From Bog-877 sp050734135 (GTDB lineage Bacteria > Chloroflexota > Dormibacteria > Aeolococcales > Bog-877), in the NCBI GenBank assembly GCA_050734135.1, contig JBOHUG010000072.1, positions 1-64,000 on the forward strand: DNA of 64,000 nt, given 5' to 3'. The position numbers and the translations under genes were made by a program. Numbering within the stretch: position 1 is the stretch's first letter; every line of letters begins with the position of its first letter. This document shows positions 52,192 to 60,339 of this stretch, in pieces. A model generated the notes under the pieces. That model was not told where the DNA came from, did not search any database, and saw only the letters and a list, made by a program, of their open reading frames with translations.

Positions 52192-52456
52192 CCTGCCTCA
52201 GTTCCGTCAGAACGTGGGAGAGCGGAGTCCAACCCGGGCCCGGTTGCACCTCGGGGATCCGCAGGAGGTCGCCGCTCACGTCGGACGCCCTGCCCTCGGC
52301 CAGCAACCGGTTAAGTTCGCCCTGACCCGTGGGGATCGGCACCATCCTCAGCACCGGCCGACCGTGGATGGTCACCTCCACCGTCTCCCCCTGCTCGACC
52401 ACCCTGATGATCGCGCTGGCTCGCTGGCGCAGCTCTCGGACTCCCACTCGCCACAT
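52181..52456 (-). CDS. Phd/YefM-type antitoxin
   Basis: Starting at ATG 52456, the 91-residue protein has the Phd-like MWRVGVRELRQRASAI, VVEQGETVEVTIHGRPVLRM strand pair and a C-terminal toxin-binding tail (LTELRQDDR). The frame opens six codons earlier at 52474. It is paired with the 51790 toxin and overlaps it, giving the second intact toxin-antitoxin module of the window. Confidence 0.9.
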   Translation of the reverse strand: MWRVGVRELRQRASAIIRVVEQGETVEVTIHGRPVLRMVPIPTGQGELNRLLAEGRASDVSGDLLRIPEVQPGPGWTPLSHVLTELRQDDR

Positions 52457-52786
52457 TGGCTCAACGTAGCACAAATTGTGTACTCGTGTGTACTCGGGGC
52501 GGCGATGGGTCGCACCAGGATCCGGTGTGGTCGGCTTCAGCCACGGGCCACCAGATCACTGGCGGACACTCCAGGAGGCATCGGGTACCACTCCGGATCC
52601 CGAGTCGCACCGACTAATTCGCCTATGCCCGGCAATGGAACGCGACGGAGCAGCAGCGATCTGTCGTGCGGGGATTGTTTTCGGGGGAGCGCGACAATTG
52701 GCTTCAGGAGAGATACCCGGCTCTCGGGCAGCCAGCTAGCCTGCGCTGCGGTCCTTCGTCGGCCTCCGCTGCGCCATGCTGTGGCA
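52457..52786. other. Divergent intergenic region, no gene seen
   Basis: It lies between the antitoxin and the epimerase-like gene. A plus-strand frame is open through the whole region in frame with the epimerase, but its composition (Arg/Ser/Gly) is that of a shadow. No promoter was assigned. Confidence 0.45.
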
Positions 52787-53818
52787 GTGCCGAACGCGGT
52801 CATTATCGGTGGACGAGGACAGACCGGGCGGGCGATTGCCGGCCGTCTGGTCGAAGCTGGCTGGTCGGTCACTGCCACCACCAAGGGGGACCTGACCGAC
52901 CTCACCAGCACCCCTGGGATCCGATGGCTGCAGCTGGACCGGGATCAGACGGCGGAGCTCAGTACCGTGGTCGGCGCCGCCACGGATCTGGTGGTGGATG
53001 TCATCGCTTTCAACCCCCGGCACGGTCGCCAGCTGCTGGAGCTCAAGGACCGGATCGGGTCCGCCATCGTCATCTCCACCGTATCGGTGTACTCGGATGC
53101 GCAGGGTCGATCCCTGGACGAGGCGACAGACGAGGCCGGTTTCCCCCACTGGCCCAACCCGATCTCTGAGACCTGGCAGACGCTGCCCGCGGGAGACACC
53201 AACTACTCCAACCGCAAGGTGACCATCGAGGAGACACTGCGGGACGGGGCGACCTTTCCGGTCACCATCATCCGTCCGGGCGCCATCCTCGGCCCCCACG
53301 GAACTCATCTGCGCGAGTGGTACTTCATCAAACGGGTGCTGGACCAGCGCCGCCCGGTGGTCCTTCCCTACCTGGGCCGGAGCATCTTCCAGCCCACCTC
53401 CGTTCAGAACCTGGCCCAGCTGGTGTTCCTGGCCGCCCAGCGTCCCGCTAGCAGGACCCTCAACTGCGGTGATCTCAACCCGCCGTCGGTCCTCCAGATC
53501 AGCGAGATCGTGGACCGGCTCATGGGCCACCAGACGGAGAGGGTGCTGGTGGAAGGTCCCGAGCCGCTCCCATCCGTGGGCAACAATCCCTGGGCCGTGC
53601 CGCGGCCAGTGGTGGTGAACATGGACCGGGCCAAAGCTGAGCTCGAGTACCAGGAAGTAGTCACATACCAGGATGCCCTCAGTACCACTCTGAAATGGGC
53701 TCTCGCGGAGACAGCCATTCGGGACTGGCGGGAGGTCTTCCCCACCATGGCGGCCTATCCGGAGGATCCGTTCGACTATTCGGCCGAAGACTCCTTTCTG
53801 GCCAATAGGCCCAGATAG
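52787..53818 (+). CDS. NAD-dependent epimerase/dehydratase family protein
   Basis: The 343-residue extended-SDR protein begins with the Rossmann motif AVIIGGRGQTGRAIAGRL, and has LVVDVIAFNPRHG, IVISTVSVYSDAQG, a Tyr-x-x-x-Lys catalytic pair in NYSNRKVTIEETL, and a IIRPGAILGPHG turn. A C-terminal substrate domain follows (FQPTSVQNLAQLVFLAA). It could act on a nucleotide sugar or a related alcohol. GTG 52787 is the best start just before the dinucleotide motif, but GTG 52781 is equally possible and no ribosome site is clear. Confidence 0.85.
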   Translation: MPNAVIIGGRGQTGRAIAGRLVEAGWSVTATTKGDLTDLTSTPGIRWLQLDRDQTAELSTVVGAATDLVVDVIAFNPRHGRQLLELKDRIGSAIVISTVSVYSDAQGRSLDEATDEAGFPHWPNPISETWQTLPAGDTNYSNRKVTIEETLRDGATFPVTIIRPGAILGPHGTHLREWYFIKRVLDQRRPVVLPYLGRSIFQPTSVQNLAQLVFLAAQRPASRTLNCGDLNPPSVLQISEIVDRLMGHQTERVLVEGPEPLPSVGNNPWAVPRPVVVNMDRAKAELEYQEVVTYQDALSTTLKWALAETAIRDWREVFPTMAAYPEDPFDYSAEDSFLANRPR

Positions 53819-53857
53819 CCCAGGCTCAGCCCGGGTCTGAATCGCGTGGCGGTGGCC

Positions 53858-54837
53858 CTAGGAGCGGAGGAGTCGTCCCGCCGGCCGACGGCTGATTGCG
53901 AACCCCGAGGTCGCCAGCAGCATCCCCGCCAGAACCAGCAGGATTCCGGGCAGAATCGCGATTGGCCCGGAACTGGCTCCCGATACCGGAACCGCCACGA
54001 CGGAAGCGGCGCTCACCGCGTAAGGGCCGTTGGGGGCATAGGTGGCCGTGATGGTATCGCTCTCGCCGGCGCTGACCCGGTAGGTGCAGGATCCGGTCGA
54101 GCTGCTGGACCCCTGGCTGAAGCTCGCCGTGCAGTCCGCCCCCCAGCATCGCTGAGGACCACTGTACCGGTCGGCTGAGCAGTGATCACTGTCGTCGAGA
54201 CCGAAGGTGACAGCGTCTCCGTCTGGCCAACCCGGGGAGGGGCCGGGGTCATACCCAGGGTCGTTGTCGTCGCCGGGCTGATCGAGGTCACGACGCCCAG
54301 GAAGCCAGACGGGTCGGGCTCGGTGCTGTGGGAACTGCCGTAGCGTCCCGTGGTTGTTCGGACCTAGCTGGTGCCTCCGGCAACCGAGCTGGTTCCAGTT
54401 CCGGTGAGGGAGCTGTACACGAGGGCGATCCGGCCACCGCCGCCACCCCCTCCGCTTCTGCAGCAACCTCCCGCGCCACCCTCTCCCCCAGACGCCGTGA
54501 GCGAGCCGCCCTGGTCGATGGAGTAGGCCTCCAGCAGAAGGGCGCCACCGCTGCCGCCGCCTGATGCCCCTAAGCCTCTCACGGCCCCGCCCCTACCGTC
54601 CACGCTCACGCTGCCGCCACTGCCGATGGTGATGGTCCCCAGGGGTGCCGCGATCTCGACTGCCCCGCCGCCGCCGCCACCATCCACAGGATCGTTGCCG
54701 CTGGCGCTGGCTCCGCCGCCGCCGCTGCCGGCTTCCCTCGGTATCCCGGACCGCCCCTCTGCACCCTGTCGCCCATTGAGAGGGATGGGGCCGCTCGGGT
54801 GGGGCTGCCCGCCTGAACCGCCCCATATTTGCCCCCC
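53858..54837 (-). pseudogene. Broken glycine-rich surface protein gene with Ig-like repeat and membrane anchor
   Basis: In transcription order, a Gly-rich region (GQIWGGSGGQPHPSGPIPL to GGGGGGGRIALVYSSLTG) runs to a TAG at 54366-54364. The same frame then continues through DPSGFLGVVTSISPATTTTL, APPRVGQTETLSPSVSTTV and TGTVVLSDAG. A 1-base shift in a six-G tract near 54147 leads to ADCTASFSQGSSSSTGSCTY, DTITATYAPNGPYAV and a C-terminal helix IAILPGILLVLAGMLLATSG with basic tail. This is a cell-surface repeat protein with an Ig-like (Big_5-type) domain and an anchor. Its 5' end is cut by a TAA at 54840, near the insertion element. Confidence 0.7.
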
Positions 54838-54851
54838 TTATAAGGATGGGG

Positions 54852-54870
54852 GGCTCGGGTAAACCGAGCC
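54852..54870. repeat. Perfect 7-bp inverted repeat
   Basis: GGCTCGG (54852-54858) and CCGAGCC (54864-54870) enclose a GTAAA loop, in the gap between the surface-protein remnant and the insertion element. There is no U-run. It could be a structural boundary element or a weak terminator. Confidence 0.5.
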
Positions 54871-54914
54871 GCCCCATCCCCCAAGTTGCGGGGAGTCCAG
54901 CTCTGGCCGACCTC

Positions 54915-56311
54915 GCGGCAGTCAAGTCCCTCGGAGTGGTGTAAAAGCGGGCGTAACTCGAGGATAGATTCATCAGGCCGCGAGCCCCGCAGTCAGGGGA
55001 TTGGTGAGGCGGTCTTGGTTGGCGGGGTCCAGCCTGGCCATGGACTGTTGGGAGAAATGGCAGCGGCCATCCTGCCACTCGTCGTGCTGCTCCTGGAGCA
55101 CCGCGGTCGCCAATCGCAGCAGCGCGGCTGTGTTGGGGAAGATGCCCACCACCTTGGCCCGGCGGTCAATCTCGGCATTCACGCGCTCCAGGGCATTGGT
55201 GGAGCGGATCGAGCGCCAGTGCTCGGTCGGGAACGCCAGGTAGGAGAGGACGTCCTGCTCGGCGTCCCGCAGCAGTTTGGCCACCTTGGGGTACCTCGGC
55301 TCTAGCAACGCCAGGGCCTGGGAGATCGCCTGTCCCGCCGCCTGCTGGCTGGGCTGGGCGAACACCGTCTTCACCAACGCCAGCACCGCCGGGGCGTCGT
55401 GGCGGGAGCAGGCGGCCACCACGTTGCGCAGGAAATGCACCGTGCAGCGCTGCCAACTGGCGCCGGTGAAGCACTGGGCCAGGGCGCTTCGCAGCCCCTC
55501 GTGGGCGTCGGAGATCACCAACTGCACTCCGTGCAGCCCTCTGCCCACCAGCTCCCGGCAGAACTCCACCCAGAACGCTTCCGTCTCGCTGGCCCCCACT
55601 GCCACGCCCAGGACCGCCTTCTCACCGGTCTCCCTCACCCCAATCGCCACCACCACCGCCTGGCTCACAATCCGCCCACCCTGGCGCACCTTCTCGTAGG
55701 TGGCGTCGAACCAGACGTAGGGGTAGCTGGCGTCGTCCAGCGGCCGCTCTCGAAACAACGCCAGTTCTTGGTCCAGCTCGGTGCAGATCCGACTCACCTC
55801 GCTCTTGGAGACGTGGCAGCCGCCCATCGCCTGCACCAGGTCGTCCACCTTGCGGGTGCTCACCCCATGCACCCAGGCCTCCTGGATCACCGCCCAGAGC
55901 GCTCGCTCAATCCGCCGCCGGGGCTCCAGCAAACTGGGAAGAAAGCTCCCCTGGCGCAGCTTGGGGATCTCCAGTTCCAGCCGGCCCACCCGGCTGTCCA
56001 CCGTCCTGGGCCGGTGCCCGTTGCGGTGGCCCACCCGGCTCTCGGTTCGCTCATGGGGCTGAGCCCCCACCACCTGGGCCGCCTCCGCCTCGATCAGGGC
56101 CTGCAAAGTGTGCTCCAGGATCTCCCGCAACGTGTCCTGGTCCGAGTTCGAGACGTAGCCAAGCAGGGCGTCTAGTGGCATGCTGTTGGGGGTCATCGTG
56201 TTCTCCTGGTCTGTGAAGAGAGCTGGTTGCACGGTGGCCTTTTTCGTGCCCACCTCGAGCACGACCTCGGCCCCGGGTTAATTACACCAATCTACGGGAC
56301 GTGACCCTCGC
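54915..56311 (-). mobile_element. IS256-family insertion sequence
   Basis: A single transposase gene is flanked by imperfect inverted repeats: the left end reads GTCCCTCGGAGTGGTGTAA inward from 54926, the right end reads GTCCCGTAGATTGGTGTAA inward from 56300, matching at 15 of 19 positions. Similarity continues outward for about 11 more bases, so the outer ends are placed near 54915 and 56311. No 8-bp target duplication was found at either proposed boundary, so the ends may be off by a few bases or the flanks have changed. Confidence 0.75.
54973..56196 (-). CDS. IS256-family (mutator-type) transposase
   Basis: The 407-residue protein has the IS256/mutator-type DDE transposase landmarks: the N-terminal MPLDALLGYVSNSDQDTLRE, a RNGHRPRTVDSRVGRLELEIP zinc-like/DNA-binding region (given in part), WFDATYEKVRQGGRIVSQA with the first catalytic Asp, VQLVISDAHEGLRSAL with the second, TVHFLRNVVAACSRHD, and STNALERVNAEIDRR with the final Glu. 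The ATG at 56196 follows AGGAGAACACG. The frame is intact and the enzyme could be active. Confidence 0.95.
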   Translation of the reverse strand: MTPNSMPLDALLGYVSNSDQDTLREILEHTLQALIEAEAAQVVGAQPHERTESRVGHRNGHRPRTVDSRVGRLELEIPKLRQGSFLPSLLEPRRRIERALWAVIQEAWVHGVSTRKVDDLVQAMGGCHVSKSEVSRICTELDQELALFRERPLDDASYPYVWFDATYEKVRQGGRIVSQAVVVAIGVRETGEKAVLGVAVGASETEAFWVEFCRELVGRGLHGVQLVISDAHEGLRSALAQCFTGASWQRCTVHFLRNVVAACSRHDAPAVLALVKTVFAQPSQQAAGQAISQALALLEPRYPKVAKLLRDAEQDVLSYLAFPTEHWRSIRSTNALERVNAEIDRRAKVVGIFPNTAALLRLATAVLQEQHDEWQDGRCHFSQQSMARLDPANQDRLTNPLTAGLAA

Positions 56312-56329
56312 GGTCCGATGAGAGCGGTT

Positions 56330-56354
56330 CCACCTGCGCCTTTTCCGCAGGTGG
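56330..56354. terminator. Perfect 9-bp hairpin beside the IS end
   Basis: CCACCTGCG (56330-56338), a CCTTTTC loop and CGCAGGTGG (56346-56354) make a perfect stem. It lies just outside the right end of the insertion element. It has no run of T after the stem in either direction, so a terminator role is only possible; it may instead mark a remnant element. Confidence 0.35.
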
Positions 56355-56548
56355 CGCGGGCCGAGCGAGGCCCCCACCGCACTGGGCGGTACCCAGCAGA
56401 GGCCAGACGTTAAGTAATTTAAAGTGAGTGGCGGGTCGTCCAAGAAGAGCTGATAGGCAATTATGGATTGGTGGGTTTCCCAGGCCACGCTGCGCATTAC
56501 TCGGGGCTGGACCCAGCCAGAGCGGCGTCTTATTGGATTACTAGACAG

Positions 56549-56838
56549 TCAGGGAATCAGCCGCAGCTCCTGGTAGTGGTGGGAACGGACGGCGCTGAAT
56601 TGACGCCTCCCCAACGCCATCCCCGGATCGGTGTCGAGGGACCGGCGAGCACGATCACCGATCCGTCGGTGCAGCGCACGGGGAGGTCCTGACAATGGGT
56701 CACGAGCTTCGCGACCAGCTCCCACTCACCTCCGATCGGAGCGTCGACTTCCTGACTGAGCCAGGCCTTGGAGGAGGCGCGCCTCCGCCAAGGAGCCATG
56801 CTGGTGCCGACGAAGGAGGTGACGTCAACCACCTCCAT
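56549..56838 (-). pseudogene. PIN-domain toxin remnant, internally deleted and frameshifted
   Basis: A minus-strand frame starts MEVVDVTSFVGTSMAPW, with the PIN first strand, and reaches ELVAKLVTHCQDLPVRCTDG and SVIVLAG, the third and fourth PIN elements. About 45 central residues are missing. After VIVLAG the frame shifts and the C-terminal PIN signature continues as GRRQFSAVRSHHYQELRLIP before a stop at 56551-56549. This is a VapC gene that lost its middle and one base. An antitoxin-like short frame overlaps its start but is too short to call. Confidence 0.72.
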
Positions 56839-57044
56839 CGTCGGAATCACCAGGTGGAATCCAGGTCTTCACAGCGCGGCGACTGTCACTTACGCCGACC
56901 TTAATTGTCATCTCCGGCTCGGCCGCGAGTTGCATCGCGGGACGACCCACTTCGGGGCGATCGAAGACTAGTGTTTTGCCGATTATGGCCCAGGCAATCC
57001 GGCGTCGTGACCAGCTCCCAAGGGAGTGCGAGGTGCTGCGATAG

Positions 57045-57770
57045 TCACAAGGCACCAATCGAGGGGGACTGCTGGCGCACGTAGGAGATCATGCCGAGGA
57101 CATGCTCCTCGATCGCCTGGGTGACCGCGACCTGATCCCGAACCCGCAAGGCATCCAATAACCTCTGATGACCATGAATGGAGTCATCCAATGGTCGGCC
57201 CACCTGGGGACCACCCGGAAAGGCCAGCCAAAGGAGACGCATGATCGAAAGGAGCATCGGTGAGCGAGCGCACTCGTAGACCCGAAAGTGGAACTTGCGA
57301 TTGATTTCTTTGCGCTGACGTTCGTCGTTTCGGCACCCGACCAGCGCCGCCTGAAGTCGCTCGATCTCCTTGAGATCACGATCGGCCATGCGCTCCACGG
57401 CCAGGCGACCCGCCAAACCCTCAAGCACTGAGAGGATGCGCAGGCTCTCCTCCAGATACCTCACATCCGCAGCGGCGACGGTGGCGCCGCGGTGGGTGGA
57501 TGATTCCACTAGGCCTTCGGACTCGAGTTTGCGGATCGCCTCGCGGACTGGCGTGGAACTCACGCCCAGTAGCTCGGCCAGATCACGCTGCCGCAAAGGG
57601 CTGCCAGGGGGGAGCTGCCCGGAGACGATCATCTCGCGAATTGCATCGCTCACCAGCCCACTCTTGGTTAGAAGCGGCGGGCGGATTCGCGGCAACCGGT
57701 GCCGAAGGGAGGTCGGGGAGGAGATCGTCACAGTAGGGGCGGCGCTCCTACGCGGTGGGGGCGCGCCCAC
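57045..57770 (-). CDS. GntR-family regulator, FCD subfamily
   Basis: The 241-residue protein has an N-terminal GntR winged helix (SDAIREMIVSGQLPPGSPL, RDLAELLGVSSTPVREAIRKL, a STHRGATV wing) and an all-helical FCD domain (RILSVLEGLAGRLAVERM, INRKFHFRVYECARSPMLL, IHGHQRLLDALRVRD). It lies 25 bp downstream of the LivF gene on the same strand and is probably the last gene of the cassette-3 operon, which it may control through the sites near 63653-63674. Thirty-five disordered residues precede the domain, so a shorter start is possible. Confidence 0.9.
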   Translation of the reverse strand: MGAPPPRRSAAPTVTISSPTSLRHRLPRIRPPLLTKSGLVSDAIREMIVSGQLPPGSPLRQRDLAELLGVSSTPVREAIRKLESEGLVESSTHRGATVAAADVRYLEESLRILSVLEGLAGRLAVERMADRDLKEIERLQAALVGCRNDERQRKEINRKFHFRVYECARSPMLLSIMRLLWLAFPGGPQVGRPLDDSIHGHQRLLDALRVRDQVAVTQAIEEHVLGMISYVRQQSPSIGAL

Positions 57771-57795
57771 TTTCTGCGGATAAGGTTAAAGCGCG

Positions 57796-58554
57796 TCAAG
57801 CCTGAGCCACGCCTCCGCCCAAGAAGACCTCACGAATGTCGGGGCGCGTAGCCAGTTCTGGTCCGCGACCCTCGATCACGACTCTCCCCCCGACCAGGAC
57901 GTAGGCCCAATCTGAGATCTCCAAGGCTTCGAACGCCTTCTGCTCGACCAGCAGTATCGCGGTACCTCGGTCGGCCAGGGTTCTTACCTGTTCGCGGAGA
58001 ACTGCCCGTGACAGCTCCGGAGAAAGCCCGGCAGTGGGCTCGTCAAGAACCAGAACCTGCGGCCGCAACATCAGGACTCGGCCCAGCGCCACCATCTTCC
58101 GTTCACCCCCACTCAATTGCATGGCCCTTCGGCCGCGCATTTGACTCAGCCGGGGGAAGATTGCCATGATCTCCTCGACTCGGCTGGCTCGTTCAGGGGG
58201 CCGGAGCAGGTATCCGCCCATCTCGAGATTCTCAAGCACCGTCATGGTGTCGAAGACATCGCGGATTTGGGGCACGTAACCCACCCCGAGGCGAGCCAGC
58301 CGGTGCGCGGGCATGTCGGTGACTTCGCGGCCCGCAACCTGCACCAGTCCCGCCATCGGTGCCAGGGCTCCCGTGACGGCCTTGAGCAGGGTGCTCTTGC
58401 CCGCCCCGTTGGCGCCGATCACCGAGACCACCTCCCCGGCGCCGACGCTGATGTCGATCTCGTCGATGATCGGGTCCCCACCATAGCCGGCGGCGAGTCC
58501 ACTGATTGTCAGAAGCGGCGCTCGACGCGCCACCTCAGCCGATGAGGTAGGCAT
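57796..58554 (-). CDS. livF: Liv-type ABC transporter ATP-binding protein (LivF), cassette 3
   Basis: The 252-residue ATPase has Walker A GANGAGKSTLLKAV, VGYVPQIRDVFDTMTVLENL, signature LSGGERKMVALG and Walker B VLVLDEPTAGL. It resembles the cassette-1 LivF most closely (shared EQVRxL and LLVEQKAxxALEISDWAY-type regions). Its start overlaps the LivG end by 20 bp. It powers cassette-3 uptake with LivG. Confidence 0.93.
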   Translation of the reverse strand: MPTSSAEVARRAPLLTISGLAAGYGGDPIIDEIDISVGAGEVVSVIGANGAGKSTLLKAVTGALAPMAGLVQVAGREVTDMPAHRLARLGVGYVPQIRDVFDTMTVLENLEMGGYLLRPPERASRVEEIMAIFPRLSQMRGRRAMQLSGGERKMVALGRVLMLRPQVLVLDEPTAGLSPELSRAVLREQVRTLADRGTAILLVEQKAFEALEISDWAYVLVGGRVVIEGRGPELATRPDIREVFLGGGVAQA

Positions 58555-59335
58555 CCAACACCTCGCGTTCCTTGCGGAGTTCGGGCATGCTTCCCTGCTT
58601 GAGGACCCGCCCCTCGGCCATCACGATCACCGGGTCGCAAAGCCTCTCGACCGTCCCCAGCTCGTGCTCCACCATGATCATGGTCAGGCCATCGAGGTGA
58701 AGCTCGAGCAGGTAGCCCTCGATCCGCCGCGTCAATGACGGATTGACGCCAGCCATTGGCTCGTCAAGCAAGAGGATCTCGGGCTGCGCCATCAGACCGC
58801 GCATGATCTCGAGCAGGCGCTTCTGGCCGCCGCTCAGGGTTCCCGCGTACTGGTCCTCCTTGTCGGTCAGCTCGAAACGCTCCAAGAGTCGCCGGGCCGC
58901 CTCCACTGCCTGCCGCTCTTCGTCGCGCCAATACCACTTGCCCCGCAAGGCGCCCAAGAACCGCTCACCGCGCAGTCTCGGGGCGGCCACCAAGAGGTTC
59001 TCCAAAACGGTCAGGCCTGCGAACTCACTAGAGGTCTGAAAGGTGCGGATGATGCCCATCCGGGCGCGCTGGTAGGCGGCTAGCCGGGTAACGTCTCGGC
59101 CGTGGAACGCAACGGTTCCCGCGGATGGTCGGGCCGCGCCGGCAATCATGTCCAAGGTGGTGGACTTGCCGGCCCCGTTGGGGCCGATCAACCCGACGGT
59201 TTGGCCCCTCCGGACCTCGAAGGTGACTCCGGCCACGGCGCGTACGCCACCGAAGTTTTGCTCCAACTCGTGCACCGCCAAGAGGGTGTCTAGGCTCGCC
59301 GAACCAGCCGTTGAGGCCGCCGGAGCCGCGCTCAC
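58535..59335 (-). CDS. livG: Liv-type ABC transporter ATP-binding protein (LivG), cassette 3
   Basis: The 266-residue ATPase has Walker A GPNGAGKSTTLDMI, IIRTFQTSSEFAGLTVLENL, a LivG insertion (LRGERFLGALRGKWYWRDEE), signature LSGGQKRLLEIM, Walker B ILLLDEPMAGV and the ending EVLDAYLIG. The frame is open to 59656, but GTG 59335 overlaps the LivM stop by 4 bp (GTGA) and is the natural coupled start. Confidence 0.92.
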   Translation of the reverse strand: MSAAPAASTAGSASLDTLLAVHELEQNFGGVRAVAGVTFEVRRGQTVGLIGPNGAGKSTTLDMIAGAARPSAGTVAFHGRDVTRLAAYQRARMGIIRTFQTSSEFAGLTVLENLLVAAPRLRGERFLGALRGKWYWRDEERQAVEAARRLLERFELTDKEDQYAGTLSGGQKRLLEIMRGLMAQPEILLLDEPMAGVNPSLTRRIEGYLLELHLDGLTMIMVEHELGTVERLCDPVIVMAEGRVLKQGSMPELRKEREVLDAYLIG

Positions 59336-60339
59336 GCCACCCCCTTGCCCGCCTGGGCGTCCACCTCGGACGCCGGGTCGGCGCGGGATCTGGCGAACCG
59401 CCGCCGCCGCTCCGGGATCACGCCCCGGGGCCAGAACCACAAGAAGACCAAGGCCAGCATGCCGATGGCGATCCACTGCAGAGCGTCGATGAAACCCGGC
59501 GGACCGAATTGGGGCAGGAACCGGGTCGCCTCCAAGAACGCGACCGGAACCAGCAGGGCTCCAACTAGCGCACCCATGTTGTTTCCCGAGCCACCCACGA
59601 TCAGGGCGGTGAAGTAGACAAACGTCTCCGGATAGAGCCAGCTTCCTGGGGACCAAGCGGATATGAACATCACCAACATGGCACCGCTCACCCCGGCAAT
59701 CCCGCCTCCGATGACGAAGGCCAGCATGCGCAGTCCGGTGGTGTTACGCCCCAGGGCGGCGGCCGAGCGCTCGTTCTCACGCATGGCCCGGAGGCTGCGA
59801 CCTAGTGGCGAGCCGGTGATGAGGCGCACAAACAGATAGGTCAGGACGCAGATCGCCGCGGTCAGCCCCACGTAAAACCACTGATACGGGAGCGCGCTCA
59901 GGTGCAGCACTCCGGCCAGCGGCTTGGGGACCAGGTCCAAACCATCAGCTCCGTTGACTAGATTGGTTTGATTGGTGGCGACGCTGGTGGCGATCAGCGA
60001 TACCACCAGCATCACCATGGCCTCGTAATCGCTGCGCAAGCGCCGTAGACCGATCGCCCCGACCAAGGTTGCGAGCACGGCGCCCACGATGCCCGCAGCC
60101 AAAATCGGCAGCGGGAAGGGTAAGTGGTTTCCCCCCAGGTACTGCTGGATGTCGGAGCTCCCAGGATGGCCCAGAGTGAGCACCGCTGCGGTGTAGGCGC
60201 CGGCGGCCTGGAACACGATGAATGAGAAATTCACCAGTCCGGCGTAGCCGAACTGGATGTTCAGGCCCCAGCAGGCCATGATATCGACGCCGAGATATAT
60301 GAGAACTGAGGAGATGTAGAACTGCCAGGCGCTGCTCAC
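59332..60339 (-). CDS. livM: Liv-type ABC transporter permease (LivM), cassette 3
   Basis: The 335-residue permease has CWGLNIQFGYAGLVNFSFIVFQAAGA, LRRLRSDYEAMVMLV, the coupling helix GRSLRAMRENERSAAALG and YFTALIVGGSGNNMGA, ending in RPRG-like PRGVIPERRRRFARS. It overlaps LivH by 4 bp. Residue patterns are closest to the cassette-2 LivM in the first helix and to both others in the coupling helix. Confidence 0.93.
   Translation of the reverse strand: MSSAWQFYISSVLIYLGVDIMACWGLNIQFGYAGLVNFSFIVFQAAGAYTAAVLTLGHPGSSDIQQYLGGNHLPFPLPILAAGIVGAVLATLVGAIGLRRLRSDYEAMVMLVVSLIATSVATNQTNLVNGADGLDLVPKPLAGVLHLSALPYQWFYVGLTAAICVLTYLFVRLITGSPLGRSLRAMRENERSAAALGRNTTGLRMLAFVIGGGIAGVSGAMLVMFISAWSPGSWLYPETFVYFTALIVGGSGNNMGALVGALLVPVAFLEATRFLPQFGPPGFIDALQWIAIGMLALVFLWFWPRGVIPERRRRFARSRADPASEVDAQAGKGVA

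Noticed and set aside
52214..52786. Upstream extension of the epimerase-like protein
   Set aside because: The extra 191 codons have shadow composition and overlap the antitoxin gene region on the other strand. The Rossmann motif begins right after the GTG at 52787.
56839..57044. Short frame as antitoxin for the 56549 toxin remnant
   Set aside because: The frame overlaps the toxin start but is only about 28 codons from its best ATG and lacks a recognisable antitoxin fold.
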